A stretch of DNA of 64,000 nucleotides from Pyrobaculum arsenaticum DSM 13514 (GTDB lineage: Archaea; Thermoproteota; Thermoprotei; Thermoproteales; Thermoproteaceae), in contig NC_009376.1 of NCBI RefSeq assembly GCF_000016385.1, positions 1,426,001 through 1,490,000 on the forward strand, read 5' to 3'. The notes under the pieces were generated by a model. The model saw only the letters and a list, made by a program, of their open reading frames with translations, searched no databases and was not told the DNA's origin. Below are positions 26,070-34,689 of this stretch, piece after piece. The stretch's first letter is position 1; the number at the start of each line of letters is the position of its first letter. The position numbers and the translations under genes are program-made.

Positions 26070-26732
26070 TTACCCCAGTACCTGCTGTATCCTCATAAAC
26101 TCGGGGCCCGCGGTCTCGTCGCCGACAAGAGCCCCGTGGTCGTTTACCACAATCCCGCCGCGCAGGAAGCTCTTGCCCTTATTTACAGTACCTAAGTCTG
26201 TCTTCGCCTTGAAATACTCGGCGAGTTTTTTCAAATCTTCGTCTGTAGCCTCAGGCGCGACTAAGACTCCTCTTGAGTTTAGGACTGCTAAAGACCCCAC
26301 TAGGGGGTTCCCAGCTATTGTATCTACGATAACCTCCACCCCTAGCACATCGGCGACTACCTTTCTGACTGAAGGCTCTAGAAGGGGAGATACAAGTGCC
26401 ACCTTGTTACCGGCGAGTATTAGGTTTGAAATTGCCGTGTATTTTGTATTTAAAACCTCTACGTTAAGCCCCAGGGCTTTGAAAAGCCTAATTTCTTCCT
26501 CCAGCACCATGGGCGGGAGTAATACCCCGTTGTCGTTAACAACTGTGAATATTCCAAGAAGGGGGGACTTGGCCACAGTAAGGCGCGCCACGGTTGTCCT
26601 TAACGTATTTCTAACGATATCGTCAATTTTTTCAGGAACGTCGGGGGGCAAGAAGGTCACTGAGTTGTTCGTTGCCAGGAAAACGCCAATAGACGACGTT
26701 CCGAATATCCTGATGGGCACTATGTCAAACAT
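26070..26732 (-). CDS. eif6: Translation initiation factor 6 (aIF6)
   Basis: 220 aa with the five-fold repeated motif of IF6, visible as repeated strands ending in LPP or V-x-NDxGVLLPP, VLNSRGVLVAPEAT and VNDHGALVGD. It binds L14 on the large subunit and prevents subunit joining. It overlaps L31e by 8 nt, the usual archaeal pair. Confidence 0.95.
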   Translation of the reverse strand: MFDIVPIRIFGTSSIGVFLATNNSVTFLPPDVPEKIDDIVRNTLRTTVARLTVAKSPLLGIFTVVNDNGVLLPPMVLEEEIRLFKALGLNVEVLNTKYTAISNLILAGNKVALVSPLLEPSVRKVVADVLGVEVIVDTIAGNPLVGSLAVLNSRGVLVAPEATDEDLKKLAEYFKAKTDLGTVNKGKSFLRGGIVVNDHGALVGDETAGPEFMRIQQVLG

Positions 26733-27003
26733 TCTTAAGATCTACCTTAACCGTACCGTCACTTAACTTCTCCACCACTACGCGCACCTTCCTAGGCGGC
26801 TTCTCGATGCTACGCATCCACAACACCTCGTTAAGCGCCTGTCCTATCCTCACGTTTTTAGATTCTACCTTCAAATGCCTAGCAACAAAGCGCCTAATTA
26901 GGCCAACTGCGTATTTTGCCCTTTTAGTCCTCGAGACTTCGTAAGCCCTCCGGAGATTCACCACGTACTCCCTGGTTAGGACTACCTTCTTCTCCTCGGA
27001 CAC
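26725..27003 (-). CDS. rpl31e: Large-subunit ribosomal protein L31e (eL31)
   Basis: 92 aa with LTREYVVNLRRAYEVSRTKR and ALNEVLWMRSIEKPPRKVRV, diagnostic of L31e. The start is a GTG at 27001-27003; TTTTTATATC at about 27024-27034 is 25 bp upstream, indicating a leaderless GTG start. In many archaea L39e precedes L31e; no L39e is found in the 190 bp upstream. Confidence 0.94.
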   Translation of the reverse strand: MSEEKKVVLTREYVVNLRRAYEVSRTKRAKYAVGLIRRFVARHLKVESKNVRIGQALNEVLWMRSIEKPPRKVRVVVEKLSDGTVKVDLKNV

Positions 27004-27037
27004 AGACTCATGAAAATCCAGAGGATATAAAAATAAT

Positions 27038-27112
27038 CTAGCCCCAGTACACCTCAGGCCTTTTTACACGCACCTCCTTAATCTTCTCTTTGGGGGGAGC
27101 GAGCTTATACAT
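27038..27112 (-). CDS. Candidate 24-aa peptide gene upstream of L31e
   Basis: ATG at 27110-27112, stop TAG at 27038-27040, reading MYKLAPPKEKIKEVRVKRPE then VYWG. The composition is Lys/Arg/Pro-rich like a ribosomal extension. A TATA-like ATAAAAG lies about 25 bp before the ATG, and an inverted repeat sits directly in front. It takes the place where L39e often sits but is not L39e. It may be a real micro-protein, a leader peptide or chance. Confidence 0.35.
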   Translation of the reverse strand: MYKLAPPKEKIKEVRVKRPEVYWG

Positions 27113-27133
27113 GGATAACTTTATCTGTTATCC
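27113..27133. repeat. Inverted repeat GGATAAC - 7 nt - GTTATCC
   Basis: Perfect 7-bp arms at 27113-27119 and 27127-27133 with the spacer TTTATCT, touching the ATG of the 24-codon frame and lying between the divergent L31e and radical SAM genes. It could be an operator for a dimeric regulator or an RNA hairpin. No matching copy was noticed elsewhere in the window. Confidence 0.5.
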
Positions 27134-27199
27134 TTTTATGGTTTTTTTGTAAATTTTACGTACAAAGTAAAGTAAATAAATACACAGCGTATTCCCTAT

Positions 27200-27964
27200 G
27201 TGATAGATCCACAGAGGTTACTCCAACTAGTTGAGAAGTACGCCGTCAAAGTGGAGAGTGGCGTGGTGTATAGGCGGTACAAGAGGTTCCGCGCAGACAG
27301 GTGGTACGGCGGCATCGCCACGGCGGATGTGGTTGGTTGCAACCTCCGTTGCGGCATGTGCTGGGCTTGGAGGAACACCTCCTTCGTCCTCTCAAGCGGC
27401 GAGTGGCTGGCGCCAGCCGAAGTGGCCGAGAGGCTAAGGGGCATAGCGGAGAGGAGGGGCTTCCGACAGGTAAGGGTATCGGGAGGGGAACCGCTCATTG
27501 CGCCGGTGCACCTCCTTCAGGTCATAGACTCCTTTGCTAAGTATACCTTCATTGTGGAGACCAACGGGTTGCTGATAGACAAGGCCCTGGCTAAGGAGTT
27601 GGCGGCGAGGCCCCACGCCGTTGTGAGAGTGTCAATTAAGGGGGCGACGGCTGAGGAGTTTGTAAAAATTACTATGTCGCCCCCTCAGTACTTCTACAAA
27701 CAGCTGGAGGCACTACGCCTTCTTGTAGAAGCCGGCATGGAGCCGTGCCGTGATGTTTACCCAGCCGCTATGTTGGGCTTCTCCACTGCAGAGACTGCTA
27801 GGGAGCTGGAGAAGGCGCTGGCGAAGATAGACCCCAGACTGGCCGATTGTATAGACGTGGAATACGTAATCCTCTATCCCCACGTCGTCAAGCTCATGTC
27901 GGCGCGGGGCTTGAAGCCAACGAAGGCGGTGACGCCCAGCGGGGTGCCTGCCTTCATGATATGA
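27200..27964 (+). CDS. Radical SAM protein
   Basis: 254 aa from GTG 27200. The 4Fe-4S motif is CNLRCGMC (C-x3-C-x2-C) at about residues 49-56, followed by the SAM-binding RVSGGEPLI and the strand FIVETNGLL. The overall size and wording are those of small activase-like radical SAM proteins; the substrate is unknown. TATA-like GTAAATAAATA lies about 25 bp upstream. ATGA overlap couples it to the DNA glycosylase gene. Confidence 0.85.
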   Translation: MIDPQRLLQLVEKYAVKVESGVVYRRYKRFRADRWYGGIATADVVGCNLRCGMCWAWRNTSFVLSSGEWLAPAEVAERLRGIAERRGFRQVRVSGGEPLIAPVHLLQVIDSFAKYTFIVETNGLLIDKALAKELAARPHAVVRVSIKGATAEEFVKITMSPPQYFYKQLEALRLLVEAGMEPCRDVYPAAMLGFSTAETARELEKALAKIDPRLADCIDVEYVILYPHVVKLMSARGLKPTKAVTPSGVPAFMI

Positions 27965-28707
27965 ACTGCCTAGAGCTCACCCTCTACCCCAGCCTAACCC
28001 TCGCCCTTCTAGACGAGAAACGCGTGAAGATATTCGGCGTGAAAAAGGGCGTCAGGGCAGGAGAGGACGTGTACATATCAGGCCGGTGGTACAGCCCGTG
28101 GAAGTACATAAATGAGGCTGACAGGGATGTGAGGGATAAAGTACAACGACTCGCGGAGAGGTTCGGCGACTGCGTAGGCATCTCCATCTCTCCAGGCGAT
28201 GAAGATCTCATCTTCGTTGCGTCTTTTCTCACTCAAAACACGAGCTATCACACAAACGTCCTCAGGTGGACTAGGGCCATGTTCTCCAAGACGGAGGATT
28301 TGGCGGAAATTGCGAAAATCGCCCCCGGCGTCGGCCGTAGCTACCAGCTCCGGAGGCTTCCGGCGGCAGTTGAGGACTACTTAACCCTCGGCAGGCCTAG
28401 GGAGAGGGCGGCCTTGTTGAGGATAAGGGGGGTAGGGCCTAAGGTGGCCGACCTCTTCCTCCTCTTCACCGGCGACACGACATCTGCCCCCGTGGATAAG
28501 CACTACATGCGGATAGCCCCCAAGCTGGGCCTTTCGGGGAGGCCGCCGGAGTCCGCCTACTGCAGGAGGTATACGTGCGACAAATGCCCGCTTACACATA
28601 CCTGCTTGAGGCACCTCTCATTTACCAAGCTGGGCAGACTTGCCGGTTGGGTGCAGACCCTCGCGTACTTGTTAGACAAGGGAGTCCTCCCGGCGGAGAA
28701 TTTATAA
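27961..28707 (+). CDS. HhH-GPD DNA glycosylase with Fe-S cluster
   Basis: 248 aa from ATG 27961. A helix-hairpin-helix with LLRIRGVGPKVADLFLLF is followed by the catalytic-type Asp in SAPVDKHYMR, and a C-terminal cluster CRRYTCDKCPLTHTC (C-x4-C-x2-C-x5-C; endonuclease III has x6 in the first gap). The lysine in GPK could act as a lyase residue as in Nth. It removes damaged or mispaired bases, but which base is uncertain. It is co-translated with the radical SAM gene. Confidence 0.85.
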   Translation: MNCLELTLYPSLTLALLDEKRVKIFGVKKGVRAGEDVYISGRWYSPWKYINEADRDVRDKVQRLAERFGDCVGISISPGDEDLIFVASFLTQNTSYHTNVLRWTRAMFSKTEDLAEIAKIAPGVGRSYQLRRLPAAVEDYLTLGRPRERAALLRIRGVGPKVADLFLLFTGDTTSAPVDKHYMRIAPKLGLSGRPPESAYCRRYTCDKCPLTHTCLRHLSFTKLGRLAGWVQTLAYLLDKGVLPAENL

Positions 28708-28734
28708 ACGCAACACAGCAACCCCCTGCATGGG

Positions 28735-29859
28735 GTGGGCGAGGATTTTGTAGTAACGCCCTGGGAGGTAAGGGGCAAGGTCGACTATGAAAAGTTGTTG
28801 AGACAGTTCGGCGCCAAGCCCCTCACAGCTGAGGAGGTAGCCCTTCTTGAAAAATACGCCGGAGATGTGCACCCCCTTATCAAGAGGGGGTTCTTCTACG
28901 CCCACCGCGACTTCGACTTCATATTGAAGTGGCACGGCGAGGGGAGGCCTTGGGCCCTCTACACGGGGCGGGGTCCCAGCGGACCTGTACACATCGGCCA
29001 CATGGTGCCTTGGATACTACTCAAGTGGTTCTCGGACAAATTCGGCGTAGAGGTCTACTTCCAGATGACAGACGACGAGAAGTTTTTCGACGACCCGGAG
29101 ATGAAGCTGGAGGAGGCCACCGGCTGGGCCTACGAAAACGCCCTGGACGTAATCGCCCTTGGCTTTGGGCCAGATAAGCTACATCTCATAGTGGACACAA
29201 AAGACATAGCCCCGCTCTACCCCATAGCAGTCCGCGTGGCCAAGAAGCTTACTTGGAATACAGTAAAGGCCACCTTCGGCTTTACCGACTCCTCCAACAT
29301 AGGCCTTATCTTCTACCCCTCTCTGCAAATAGCCGTGGCCTTCCTGCCGACAGAGCTTAAGAAAGAGCCGACGCCCGTACTCATCCCCTGCGCCATTGAC
29401 CAGGACCCCTACTTCCGCCTGGCGAGGGACATAGCGGACTCCCTAAGCTACCCCAAGCCCACGACCCTGTACTCCAAGTTCATAATGGCGCTGACTGGGG
29501 AGAGCAAGATGTCTGCATCAAACCCCGACTCGGCCATATATACCATGGACGACGACAAGACCGTGAAGCACAAGATATTGAACGCCTTCACCGGCGGCCG
29601 CCCCACAGCTGAGGAGCAGAGGAAGTACGGCGGAAATCCAGACATCTGCCCCGTGTTTCACTACCACATGCTCTTTGACCCAGACGACGCCTCAGTGGAG
29701 AAGATTAGGCAAGACTGCAAGTCTGGCGCCCTCCTCTGCGGCGAGTGCAAGCTTAAGCTTCACGAAAAGATCTCAAAATTCCTCAAAGAGCACCGAGAAA
29801 GGAGAGAAAAGGCGCGTGGAAAAGTAGACGAGTACCGGCTAAGCGTGAAGCTTAAGTGA
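28735..29859 (+). CDS. trpS: Tryptophan--tRNA ligase
   Basis: 374 aa class I synthetase: HIGH motif as GPSGPVHIGH (about residues 80-89), KMSKS motif as SKMSASNP, and DQDPYFRLARD for tryptophan and tRNA recognition, all typical of archaeal/eukaryotic TrpRS. The start is GTG 28735; TTTATAAA at about 28701-28707 suggests a start near 28730, and the nearby ATG 28730 is out of frame. The 3' end overlaps the convergent TRAM gene by 8 nt. Confidence 0.96.
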   Translation: MGEDFVVTPWEVRGKVDYEKLLRQFGAKPLTAEEVALLEKYAGDVHPLIKRGFFYAHRDFDFILKWHGEGRPWALYTGRGPSGPVHIGHMVPWILLKWFSDKFGVEVYFQMTDDEKFFDDPEMKLEEATGWAYENALDVIALGFGPDKLHLIVDTKDIAPLYPIAVRVAKKLTWNTVKATFGFTDSSNIGLIFYPSLQIAVAFLPTELKKEPTPVLIPCAIDQDPYFRLARDIADSLSYPKPTTLYSKFIMALTGESKMSASNPDSAIYTMDDDKTVKHKILNAFTGGRPTAEEQRKYGGNPDICPVFHYHMLFDPDDASVEKIRQDCKSGALLCGECKLKLHEKISKFLKEHRERREKARGKVDEYRLSVKLK

Positions 29860-30091
29860 CGATTTTCCCCACAGCGTACGTCCCACCGACTTTCTCGATT
29901 TGAACCTTCACCTTTTGGCCAGGCTCTGCCCCTGGTATAAAGATGACAAACCCCTCAACCCTTGCAACGCCATCGCCCTTCCTAGACTTCTCCACAACCT
30001 CTACCTCTACTATATCTCCTTCTTTAACTGGTTTAGGCCCAGACGGGCCGCGCCCTCCGCGGGGCGGCCCCCTTCTCGTTCTTCGTTCCAT
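29852..30091 (-). CDS. TRAM-domain RNA-binding protein
   Basis: 79 aa. A basic Arg/Gly-rich N-terminal tail (RRTRRGPPRGGRGPSG) precedes a TRAM domain: EGDIVEVEVVEKSRKGDGVA, GFVIFIPGAEPGQKVKVQI. Stand-alone TRAM proteins in archaea bind RNA, and some act as cold-inducible RNA chaperones. A TTG extends the frame to 30100, but the ATG at 30091 is preferred given the TATA-like TTTTTATAG at about 30107-30115. Confidence 0.85.
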   Translation of the reverse strand: MERRTRRGPPRGGRGPSGPKPVKEGDIVEVEVVEKSRKGDGVARVEGFVIFIPGAEPGQKVKVQIEKVGGTYAVGKIVT

Positions 30092-30246
30092 TCGCCCCAA
30101 GGAGTACTACTATAAAAACCTTTGCATGAAGCGACATAGGTGAAAGCCGGCGAATCCGCGCAATAGCGAGTACTGCACTGCCAGATTTCACTGCGACATA
30201 CAAGAGAACCTTACTAGCAGAAATCGAATTAGCGCACCCCTTCTTT

Positions 30247-30585
30247 TTATACGACCAGCTGACCTTTGTGGAACTTACCTACTGCGACTCCCTCCTGTCT
30301 TGCCCTCTCGGCTAGGGCCTCATCGCCTGTCACCAGAACTGCGCCAAGTTCTTTAGCGAGTTCCAGCACAGCGCGGTCTGCAGGCCCTCTTTTTTTGTGT
30401 AGGGTGGGTCGCAATATTTCAAGCAACTGAAGGGCTACCCTGGCCCGCCTATTCTTTACAGATATTTTCTGCATTTCTTCAACTACGGCTATGGGTATGT
30501 GGATTTCGTGCTCAAGAAGTTGCGTCGCGTCTATCTTCTTCTCAATTATGTAGATAACAGCAGACGTGTCCAATACAAGTTTCAC
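30247..30585 (-). CDS. PIN-domain ribonuclease-like protein
   Basis: 112 aa. The PIN acidic residues are visible: Asp6 in LVLDTSAVIY, the acidic residues in ADRAVLELAKELG, and VLVTGDEALAERA. This looks more like the stand-alone PINs related to Nob1/VapC than a VapC with an antitoxin, because the partner upstream is an ATPase. It overlaps the ATPase gene by 4 nt. Target RNA unknown. Confidence 0.85.
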   Translation of the reverse strand: MKLVLDTSAVIYIIEKKIDATQLLEHEIHIPIAVVEEMQKISVKNRRARVALQLLEILRPTLHKKRGPADRAVLELAKELGAVLVTGDEALAERARQEGVAVGKFHKGQLVV

Positions 30586-31625
30586 AAAGACTCAACTACA
30601 AGCCCCAATTTTTCTGCTACCTTGGCGAAGCCCGGCTCTTTGGCCGAGACCGCCAGCTGCAGATGCCTCCTCTGTGCTATTTCCGCCATAGCTGACAACA
30701 ACGTTTCAGACTTGTCGCTGGGCACGGCAAGGTCTGCATCGTCTATAAACACCGTAGACCCCTCGTTGGCCAAGAGGAGCTGTAACAGGGCTGGGAGGAC
30801 CGCCTTGGTGTAATTCCCTGCGTTGTATATATTTGTCCATAGCCCGCCTCTTCTTACATACAGCGCTATGCGCCCGCTTTTGATGAGGCCGACGCGGATA
30901 TCCTCTACGTCTGCGACGTGCAGGTACTCATAGAGCTGTTCCCTCACAGCCTCGTAGGAGGGGAGAGTCAAGATCCGCGAGAGGTGGTGGGGGGTGAACT
31001 GGCCCTCGGGGCCTACGCTAGTCTGTGGCATTAAATCCACATGTGTCTCGTAGGTGTACTTCCACGCCGCCAGCCTCCTCCCGCTGATTAGGTAGAACTT
31101 GTCCTTCAGCCCTATTCTCAACTCCAGCAACGCTCTTTCAGCCATTCTAAACCTCTCATCCTCCACGGGGTCGCAGGCTATCAAAACATCCTCGTTCATA
31201 ACGGCAAATGGCGCCACGCACAGCCTCGCCTCGGTAGGATGCGTCATCACGCCGCCATCTCCCTTTTTAACAAGTCTTACAAGTAGTTCGCCGTCTTTCT
31301 TGACCCACTGCTCGACATAGTTGGGACCTGCGGCGTATCGATAGCCGTATACAACCTCCCCGCCTTCTAACATAACCGACAGCTCTATCGTGAATGGGGT
31401 TTCCAAATCGCCGCCGTGGTGGAGGTCTTCCGCCTCGTGCACAATTAGTAGGGGGCCTTCCAGGGCCAGCCACTGCTCGCCTCTGCTCTGGACAAGAAGG
31501 GCAACAGCCTCAAAATACGTGGTCTTCCCAGAGTTTGGAGGGCCGAACACCACCGTCCCGCGGCCGAGCTGGACACAGCCGCTTTTGACGCCTTTGAAAT
31601 ATTCTAGGCAAATCTTAGTTATCAT
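30582..31625 (-). CDS. AAA/RecF-like ATPase paired with a PIN protein
   Basis: 347 aa. Walker A FGPPNSGKTTYFEAV near residues 30-44 and Walker B TVFIDDADLAVPSDKSETLL near 300, the arrangement of ABC-type AAA_21/RecF/OLD ATPases in which the two halves are separated by a variable middle. It lacks a visible TOPRIM, so nuclease activity would come from the coupled PIN protein. TTTTAAG about 25 bp upstream supports the ATG at 31625. Confidence 0.75.
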   Translation of the reverse strand: MITKICLEYFKGVKSGCVQLGRGTVVFGPPNSGKTTYFEAVALLVQSRGEQWLALEGPLLIVHEAEDLHHGGDLETPFTIELSVMLEGGEVVYGYRYAAGPNYVEQWVKKDGELLVRLVKKGDGGVMTHPTEARLCVAPFAVMNEDVLIACDPVEDERFRMAERALLELRIGLKDKFYLISGRRLAAWKYTYETHVDLMPQTSVGPEGQFTPHHLSRILTLPSYEAVREQLYEYLHVADVEDIRVGLIKSGRIALYVRRGGLWTNIYNAGNYTKAVLPALLQLLLANEGSTVFIDDADLAVPSDKSETLLSAMAEIAQRRHLQLAVSAKEPGFAKVAEKLGLVVESL

Positions 31626-31922
31626 ATGCCCAGGGAGTTTTCTTCCACTCTTAAAACACTCTCCGCGCTACTAGGCCATCTCCTTGACGCCACAGCGCGT
31701 ATTAAACGCAACTTTAAATACTACATGCCGCTAAGGGGGCGGCTACGGCACGCCGCCAGGGCGTTGTCCATAAAAATTTTCGACATAGTAGACGGCGCGG
31801 ATATCCCCCAGAGAAGTCGTCGGGACCCAGGCAGAGGAATCCTCTTCAAGGGATGGAGAATAGAGCTGAGACCTATGTACCCGGCGGTTAGAGGATTATA
31901 TGCCCCCAGGATCTTGGGCTGA
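31626..31922 (+). CDS. Hypothetical basic protein
   Basis: Up to 98 aa, very Arg-rich (MPLRGRLRHAARALSIKIFD, then RSRRDPGRG). The ATG at 31626 directly abuts the divergent ATPase start; a second ATG at 31725 has the TATA-like GTATTAAAC about 22 bp upstream and would give 65 aa. Which is used is unclear. No family is recognised; it may be an RNA-binding protein by composition. Confidence 0.4.
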   Translation: MPREFSSTLKTLSALLGHLLDATARIKRNFKYYMPLRGRLRHAARALSIKIFDIVDGADIPQRSRRDPGRGILFKGWRIELRPMYPAVRGLYAPRILG

Positions 31923-31989
31923 TGTGAGGATTTTCCCTACGAGAATCCGCTTCCAGTGTTGTGGGCGCTGAATTTGTTTTGCAGAAGGA

Positions 31990-32451
31990 TTATCGCAAAG
32001 CTTTTCTTAGATCCCGCGTTAATTGCACCAGCGCCGTCTCTAGGTCCTCTACCTTCACTTCCGTGTCTTTAGGAATAATGTGGAGGTGTATGTGGTCCTC
32101 CAGCCCCGCGCCGGCTGCCCTTCCCACGTTAATCCCTATAACGAAATCCTGAGCGCCCGTGAGCGCCGCAACGGCGTCCATGACTTTTTTAGCAAACGCC
32201 ACCATCTCCACCCACTCGTCGTCAGTTAGCTCCTCGAAGCGGGAAATATGCCTATACGGCGCTACCATCACGTGTCCCCAGGTATATGGGTACTTGTTTA
32301 ATATGAGGAATACATGTCTTCCTCTAAGGGGGATTAAGTTCTCATCATCGCGGCTTGGCTCCGCAACTGCCTTACATAAGAAGCACTCCCCCTTCTTGAT
32401 GTTCTTGATATACCTATACCTCCACGGGGCGTAGACGATTTTAAACTCCAC
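31990..32451 (-). CDS. HIT-family nucleotide hydrolase
   Basis: 153 aa with the histidine triad in EDHIHLHIIPKD (HxHxH), a conserved N-terminal ECFLCKAVAEP and YPYTWGHVMVAPYRHI. HIT proteins of this branch hydrolyse or transfer nucleotidyl groups, such as AMP-lysine or Ap4A-type substrates. It follows a 69-aa gene by 20 bp and is likely in the same operon. Confidence 0.92.
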   Translation of the reverse strand: MEFKIVYAPWRYRYIKNIKKGECFLCKAVAEPSRDDENLIPLRGRHVFLILNKYPYTWGHVMVAPYRHISRFEELTDDEWVEMVAFAKKVMDAVAALTGAQDFVIGINVGRAAGAGLEDHIHLHIIPKDTEVKVEDLETALVQLTRDLRKALR

Positions 32452-32471
32452 GGGGCTACCTCACTGTGTTT

Positions 32472-32681
32472 TTAAATAGTAGCACGCTGCGGCACTTTCC
32501 TTAGTATAATCCTGCCAGAGACGGCGTGGTACACCGCCTCAACCCCCTCCATGTACTGCAGGAGACTTATTTTCTCCTGCCAACCCATCTCAACTCCCAG
32601 CGCTTCTAGAACCTCGTCTAGGTCAGCCGGCTTTTCTCCTATTTTAGAAGAGACCAGCTTAGCCACAATTCTCAAATCCAC
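32472..32681 (-). CDS. Hypothetical protein, 69 aa
   Basis: GTG start at 32681, reading MDLRIVAKLVSSKIGEKPAD with a helical body (LDEVLEALGVEMGWQEKISL). A GGAGG-containing stretch 8-12 nt before the GTG is an unusually good Shine-Dalgarno for a genome dominated by leaderless genes; a weak TATA-like box also lies about 20 bp upstream. Co-transcribed with the HIT gene. No family recognised. Confidence 0.55.
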   Translation of the reverse strand: MDLRIVAKLVSSKIGEKPADLDEVLEALGVEMGWQEKISLLQYMEGVEAVYHAVSGRIILRKVPQRATI

Positions 32682-32905
32682 TTATGCACCCTCCCGCCAA
32701 CTTATCTTTCCAATACGTAAAATATCCCCCTACACCGTGGCGCCGTACACCTCCGATAGATGTCGCCTCTGCGCTTTCCACACCAACTCCCCGGCACCTC
32801 GGCTTGGTCGCAACCTCCAAGAAGAGCTCAGACAACGTTGTGCTACCCTTTGTATTGTTCCGAAGTTGGGTCTCAACATATTTTTATCTGCGTGTAGGCA
32901 AGCCC

Positions 32906-33598
32906 ATGGCTTCTTTTAACACGCCGTGCGCCGTTGCTTTAGGAGTTGTGAAGGGGAAAGTGGTGTACCTAGAGGTTGAGAGCGGCAAGAGAGTCGAGGA
33001 ACACGTCGGCATTGATGTAGACTCAGCAGAGCCTAGAGTGTCGGGGGAATTTCTCAGCGGCCACGTGGCAGTCGCCTCCTTTGCCACCACCATAGTGAAA
33101 GGGGTGGCCCTAGCCAAGCAAGCCTACGTGCTCGACGCCGACGGGCTGAGGCCGTTGCAGAGGAGGGCGGTAACTATCAGTAGTATAAAGGCTAAGGAGT
33201 ACGGCGCGTGGGAGCAGATTTGGAACAAGCCGATCTTCCTCTCCAATTCGAGCCCCACCGTGGCCGTCGGCGCGTCTAGGGCAGGCTCCCTCTTGCACAT
33301 AAACGCCGTACAGTCAGACGTGGAGCTGGCCAAGAAAATCTGGGCAGTGGCTAGGATACTGCAGAGAGGCGGCGGGCTGTCGCTGAACTGCACATGCAGG
33401 CTGGGCCTCATGCCCTACGAGGTGTTTGTTAGCAGGGGCAACCGCTACCTGGTCGTCAAGTTCTACCTCAACGCCTCTTCGCCACGAAGCAAAAGCGTAT
33501 TTTTCATCATAGGCGAGGGAGGCAACGTAGTTAAGAGGGCAGAGGTCGGCATAGACGAGGCGGAGGCGGCCGCATACGAATATATAAAACTTCTATAA
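32906..33598 (+). CDS. Hypothetical protein, 230 aa
   Basis: ATG 32906 follows ATTTTTATC at about 32879-32886 at the leaderless spacing; the frame is open to 32684 but that part looks non-coding. Alternating strands (CAVALGVVKGKVVYLEVESG; VVKFYLNASSPRSKSVFFII) indicate an alpha/beta protein. Two cysteines (NCTCRLG) sit near residue 165. It precedes the nucleotidyltransferase gene by 8 bp. The family is unknown. Confidence 0.65.
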   Translation: MASFNTPCAVALGVVKGKVVYLEVESGKRVEEHVGIDVDSAEPRVSGEFLSGHVAVASFATTIVKGVALAKQAYVLDADGLRPLQRRAVTISSIKAKEYGAWEQIWNKPIFLSNSSPTVAVGASRAGSLLHINAVQSDVELAKKIWAVARILQRGGGLSLNCTCRLGLMPYEVFVSRGNRYLVVKFYLNASSPRSKSVFFIIGEGGNVVKRAEVGIDEAEAAAYEYIKLL

Positions 33599-33606
33599 AA
33601 AGAGGT

Positions 33607-34689
33607 ATGGCCGAGTACGGCATCATCCTCGCAGGTGGCTTCGCTACGAGGCTACGGCCATTGTCGTACACAAAGCCTAAGCCCCTCTTCCCCGTCCTTG
33701 GAAAGCCGGTGATAGACTGGATTATTGAGAAGGTAGTAGAGGTAGCCGAGCCCGTGATCTCGGCGCGGTATCTCTCCTCCATGATCAGAAGCCACGTCGC
33801 CTCCAAGTGGGGTGGAAGAGTTAGAATTGTGGAGGAGGATAGGCCCCTGGGCGACGGAGGCGCTGTCGTGAACGTGGTCAAAAGCCTAGGCGTGAAGGGG
33901 GCCATTACAGTGGCAAACGGCGATGTGTTTACTGACATCTCAATAAAAGATGTGTGGGAATTTCATAAAAGAAAGGGCGCCGCAGTGACTATCGCGCTGG
34001 TGGAGGTGCCGCCGGAGGAGGTCAGCCGGTTTGGAATCGCCCTGTTGGAAGACGACGGAAGAATTGCGAGATTTGTGGAAAAGCCTAAAGAGCCTGTGGG
34101 GAGCAACTTGGCCAACGCCGGGGTCTACATCTTCGAGCCAGAGGCAGTGGCTGAGTTCCCAGAGCCCAACGCCGGCGAGTTGAAAATAGCTAGGCACATC
34201 ATCCCCAGGCTAATGGAGAAGTTCGATATATACGGCTATGTACACAAGGGCTTGTGGTTTGACATAGGCACACATATCGATTACCTAAAGGCGAACTTCG
34301 CAGCGCTTGATAAATGCGGGTCGTGCAGACCCGCGGCGCCGTCCGGCGTCAAGATTATCCCCCCAGTCTACATCGGCGAGGATGTGGCCATAGGTCCAGG
34401 TTCGGTAGTGGGGCCCTACGCAGTTATAGGCAGAGGCAGCAAGTTGGGTCCCAGTGTCAGGATTAAGGAAAGCGTGTTGATGGACGGCGTAGTGGCCGAG
34501 GCTGGGGCGTACATAGCCAAGTCCATTATCGGAGATGGAGTCGTTCTCGGCCGCTGGACTAGGGCAGTGGAGGCAGTAATAGCAGACGGCGTCTACGTCC
34601 GCGACGAGATTTACGTGGGCAAGGGGGCTGCCATAGGGCCGAACCGCGAGGTCGACCAAGACGTGAAAGACGGCGAGGTGCTACCCTAG
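33607..34689 (+). CDS. NDP-sugar pyrophosphorylase with left-handed beta-helix
   Basis: 360 aa. The N-terminal nucleotidyltransferase has LAGGFATRLRPLSYTKPKP and the metal-binding VANGDVFTDI. The C-terminus from about 250 has hexapeptide repeats (IPPVYIGEDVAIGPGSVVG) of an acyltransferase-like beta-helix. This is the GlmU/GCD1-like archaeal group that makes GDP-mannose or UDP-sugars; sugar specificity cannot be read. The 3' end overlaps the convergent btpA-like gene by 9 nt. Confidence 0.88.
   Translation: MAEYGIILAGGFATRLRPLSYTKPKPLFPVLGKPVIDWIIEKVVEVAEPVISARYLSSMIRSHVASKWGGRVRIVEEDRPLGDGGAVVNVVKSLGVKGAITVANGDVFTDISIKDVWEFHKRKGAAVTIALVEVPPEEVSRFGIALLEDDGRIARFVEKPKEPVGSNLANAGVYIFEPEAVAEFPEPNAGELKIARHIIPRLMEKFDIYGYVHKGLWFDIGTHIDYLKANFAALDKCGSCRPAAPSGVKIIPPVYIGEDVAIGPGSVVGPYAVIGRGSKLGPSVRIKESVLMDGVVAEAGAYIAKSIIGDGVVLGRWTRAVEAVIADGVYVRDEIYVGKGAAIGPNREVDQDVKDGEVLP

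Noticed and set aside
30116..30246. Intergenic stretch checked for a structured RNA
   Set aside because: A GTGAAAG was seen but no matching D box or stem; no gene supported.
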